DNA from: JAZGDL01 sp036477795
GTDB taxonomy: Bacteria; Planctomycetota; Phycisphaerae; UBA1845
Direction: 5' to 3'
DNA length: 7,026 nucleotides
Assembly: GCA_036477795.1 (NCBI GenBank)
Contig: JAZGDL010000002.1
Location: 1-7,026 of the forward strand
The notes beneath the pieces were generated by a model. The model saw only the letters and a program-made list of their open reading frames with translations, made no database searches and had not been told where the DNA came from. The translations under genes were made by a program, and so were the position numbers. Below, piece by piece: positions 5,664 through 7,026 of the stretch; positions within the stretch are counted from its first letter, which is position 1, and the number at the start of each line of letters is the position of its first letter.

Positions 5664-5692
5664 CCAAGAAAAGATGGTCCGCACGGCGGACC
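5664..5692 (-). terminator. Intrinsic terminator of mfd
   Basis: Reading the minus strand, the TAG of mfd is followed at once by GGTCCGC, loop CGT, GCGGACC (5692-5676), a perfect 7-bp GC-rich stem with a 3-nt loop, and then ATCTTTTCTT. Stem plus T-rich tail is the classic Rho-independent pattern. It separates mfd from the downstream co-directional gene. Confidence 0.85.
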
Positions 5693-7026
5693 CTACGCCC
5701 CCTCCAACCCGGTCATGCTGACGGCTGACGGGATGGCTGTTTGCTTGGAGAGCAAACGGCGGAGGATGGGCAGGAGGGTGGGGGGGGCGAGGTAGTGGGT
5801 GGGCAGGCGGAGGTGGATGGTCTTGGAGTCGGGTATGCGGGCGGTGCCGGGGGCGTCGGTGAACAGGTCCTGGACAAGGCTGAGGTCCTCGACGGTGAAG
5901 ACCACGTCGGGATGATGCAGGATGATCGATTTGATCTTCCATCCGGCGGCGAGGATCCTGATCTCGGCTAGCTCCAGAAGCCGTTCGACCGGTTCGGACC
6001 ATTTGCCGAAGGCGTCGCGGATGTCCTTGCGGAGTTGATCGAGATCGGCGGTTGTGGTGCAGGTCTTGATGCGGCGATAGATGTCGATGCGGGTCTGCTC
6101 GCCGACGACGTAATGCCGGGGGATGTGGGCTTGCACGTCAAGCTCCAGATGAACCGGGGTGAGGCGGGTGTCGGGTTTGCCCTGTGCCCGTTTGACGGCG
6201 GCGTCCAGCAGCTCGCAGTACATTTCGTATCCCACGGCGGCGATGTTCCCGCTCTGCTCGGGGCCCAACAGATTGCCGGCGCCGCGAATCTCCAGGTCGC
6301 GCATGGCGATGCGAAAGCCGGCTCCCAGGTCGCTGAACTCCTCGATGGCTTTGAGCCGTTTGGCGGCTTTGAGTGTGACCGGGCGATCGTTGGGCAGCAG
6401 GAAATAGCAGTAGCCGCGATGGGCGGAACGGCCCACCCGGCCGCGAAGCTGGTGCAGGTCGGCCAGGCCGAAGCGGTCGGCGTTGTTGATGAAAATGGTG
6501 TTGACCCTGGGGATGTCGATGCCGCTTTCGATGATGTTGGTGGCCACCAGGACGTTGGCCTGGCCGTTGACGAACGTGCGCATGACGGCCTCCAGCTCGT
6601 TACCCTTCATCTGCCCATGACCGACGATGACCCGGGCTTCGGGAACGATTTTCCTTATTTCGTTAGCGATGGCTTGGATAGAGTGGACCACGTTGTGGAT
6701 GAAATAGACCTGACCGTCGCGGTTGAACTCGCGGATGATGGCACTGCGAATGATGTCACGGTTGTAATTGCAGACGTGCGAGGCGATGGCCCGGCGGTCC
6801 ATGGGCGGCGTTTGCAGGGAACTGATGTTGCGGATGCCGACCAGGGCCATGTGCAACGTCCGCGGGATCGGCGTGGCGGAGAGCGACAACACGTCGACGG
6901 TTGAGCGGATTCGCTTGAGACGCTCCTTGTGCTCGACGCCGAAGCGTTGCTCCTCGTCGACCACCACCAGGCCCAGGTCGGCGAAACCGACGTCCTTGCT
7001 GAGCAGGCGATGGGTGCCGATGAGAA
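5693..7026 (-). CDS. mfd: Transcription-repair coupling factor Mfd, C-terminal part (5' end outside window)
   Basis: Mfd is a DNA translocase that removes RNA polymerase stalled at DNA lesions and recruits UvrA for nucleotide excision repair. About 443 residues, roughly the last 40% of a normal Mfd, are visible. The frame is open at the right edge, reading LIGTHRLLSKDVGFADLGL into VVVDEEQRFGV. A GTG at 6967 is internal. Visible in order, counted from that GTG: motif II DEEQ (4-7), motif III SATPIPRT (30-37), the second RecA-like domain with motif V (VATNIIESGIDIPRV, 141-155) and motif VI (HQLRGRVGRS, 172-181), the TRG translocation motif region (AIEEFSDLGAGFRIAMRDLEIRGAGNLLG, about 207-235), and the C-terminal regulatory domain D7 (about 270-410, opening PVHLELDVQAHIPRHYV). 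All helicase motifs in view are intact. The N-terminal UvrB-like and RNA-polymerase-interaction domains and the Walker A motif lie outside the window. The stop is followed directly by an intrinsic terminator. A G-rich tract on the opposite strand (5768-5803) overlaps the 3' coding end. Confidence 0.97.
   Translation of the reverse strand, partial: LIGTHRLLSKDVGFADLGLVVVDEEQRFGVEHKERLKRIRSTVDVLSLSATPIPRTLHMALVGIRNISSLQTPPMDRRAIASHVCNYNRDIIRSAIIREFNRDGQVYFIHNVVHSIQAIANEIRKIVPEARVIVGHGQMKGNELEAVMRTFVNGQANVLVATNIIESGIDIPRVNTIFINNADRFGLADLHQLRGRVGRSAHRGYCYFLLPNDRPVTLKAAKRLKAIEEFSDLGAGFRIAMRDLEIRGAGNLLGPEQSGNIAAVGYEMYCELLDAAVKRAQGKPDTRLTPVHLELDVQAHIPRHYVVGEQTRIDIYRRIKTCTTTADLDQLRKDIRDAFGKWSEPVERLLELAEIRILAAGWKIKSIILHHPDVVFTVEDLSLVQDLFTDAPGTARIPDSKTIHLRLPTHYLAPPTLLPILRRLLSKQTAIPSAVSMTGLEGA

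Noticed and set aside
6538..6549. 12-bp palindrome TGGTGGCCACCA in mfd
   Set aside because: One or two 12-bp palindromes are expected by chance in 7 kb.
6035..6904. 289-residue open frame on the plus strand
   Set aside because: Antisense to the conserved helicase motifs of mfd; Val/Asp/Gly-rich product without recognisable domains.
6965..6967. GTG as the start of a separate helicase gene
   Set aside because: The frame continues upstream to the window edge with typical Mfd sequence (LIGTHRLLSKDV), so it is internal.

Overview
The window is a GC-rich bacterial chromosome segment. The 3' part of mfd anchors it as chromosomal. The exported secretin-N-like protein, the small ABM-type protein, the C-terminal piece at the left edge and the short-period intergenic repeats together resemble Planctomycetota or a neighbouring PVC lineage. 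That placement rests on family resemblance recalled from memory, not on a search.

Layout, left to right. (1) 1-341 (+) is the 3' end of a conserved hypothetical gene whose last codons run into repeats. (2) 328-451 holds an 8-bp tandem array followed directly by a 7-bp tandem array. (3) 472-2139 and 2143-3957 (+) are two adjacent dynamin-like or Era-like GTPases, almost certainly one operon. Each has an N-terminal G domain, a long helical body and C-terminal membrane segments. The first has a degenerate G4 motif and a perfect 20-bp palindrome just before its P-loop. The second has a clean G domain. (4) 3958-4117 is a short gap with little in it. (5) 4118-4438 (+) is a small antibiotic-biosynthesis-monooxygenase-fold protein with a strong ribosome binding site. 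(6) 4453-4620 is a 168-bp element with 28-nt imperfect terminal inverted repeats built from a CGCAGAG heptamer, placed between two convergent genes. (7) 4638-5498 (-) is an exported protein with secretin/STN-like N domains and no barrel. A promoter with a consensus -10 box lies upstream of it. (8) 5664-5692 (-) is an intrinsic terminator directly after the mfd stop codon. (9) 5693-7026 (-) is the C-terminal part of mfd, open at the right edge.

The most distinctive functional unit is the GTPase pair. Bacterial dynamin-like proteins often occur as adjacent, unequal partners that remodel membranes together. The sequence fits that pattern: shared G3 (DLPD) and G2 (TxxP) signatures, one canonical and one degenerate nucleotide-specificity motif, and hydrophobic C-terminal segments in both. 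What this pair does in the cell cannot be read from the sequence. The other genes (ABM-like protein, exported N-domain protein, mfd) show no obvious link to it. A second theme is that three short-period repeat families (7, 8 and 9 bp) sit at gene borders. No stretch longer than 300 bases lacks a gene, and no RNA gene, CRISPR array or transposase was seen.
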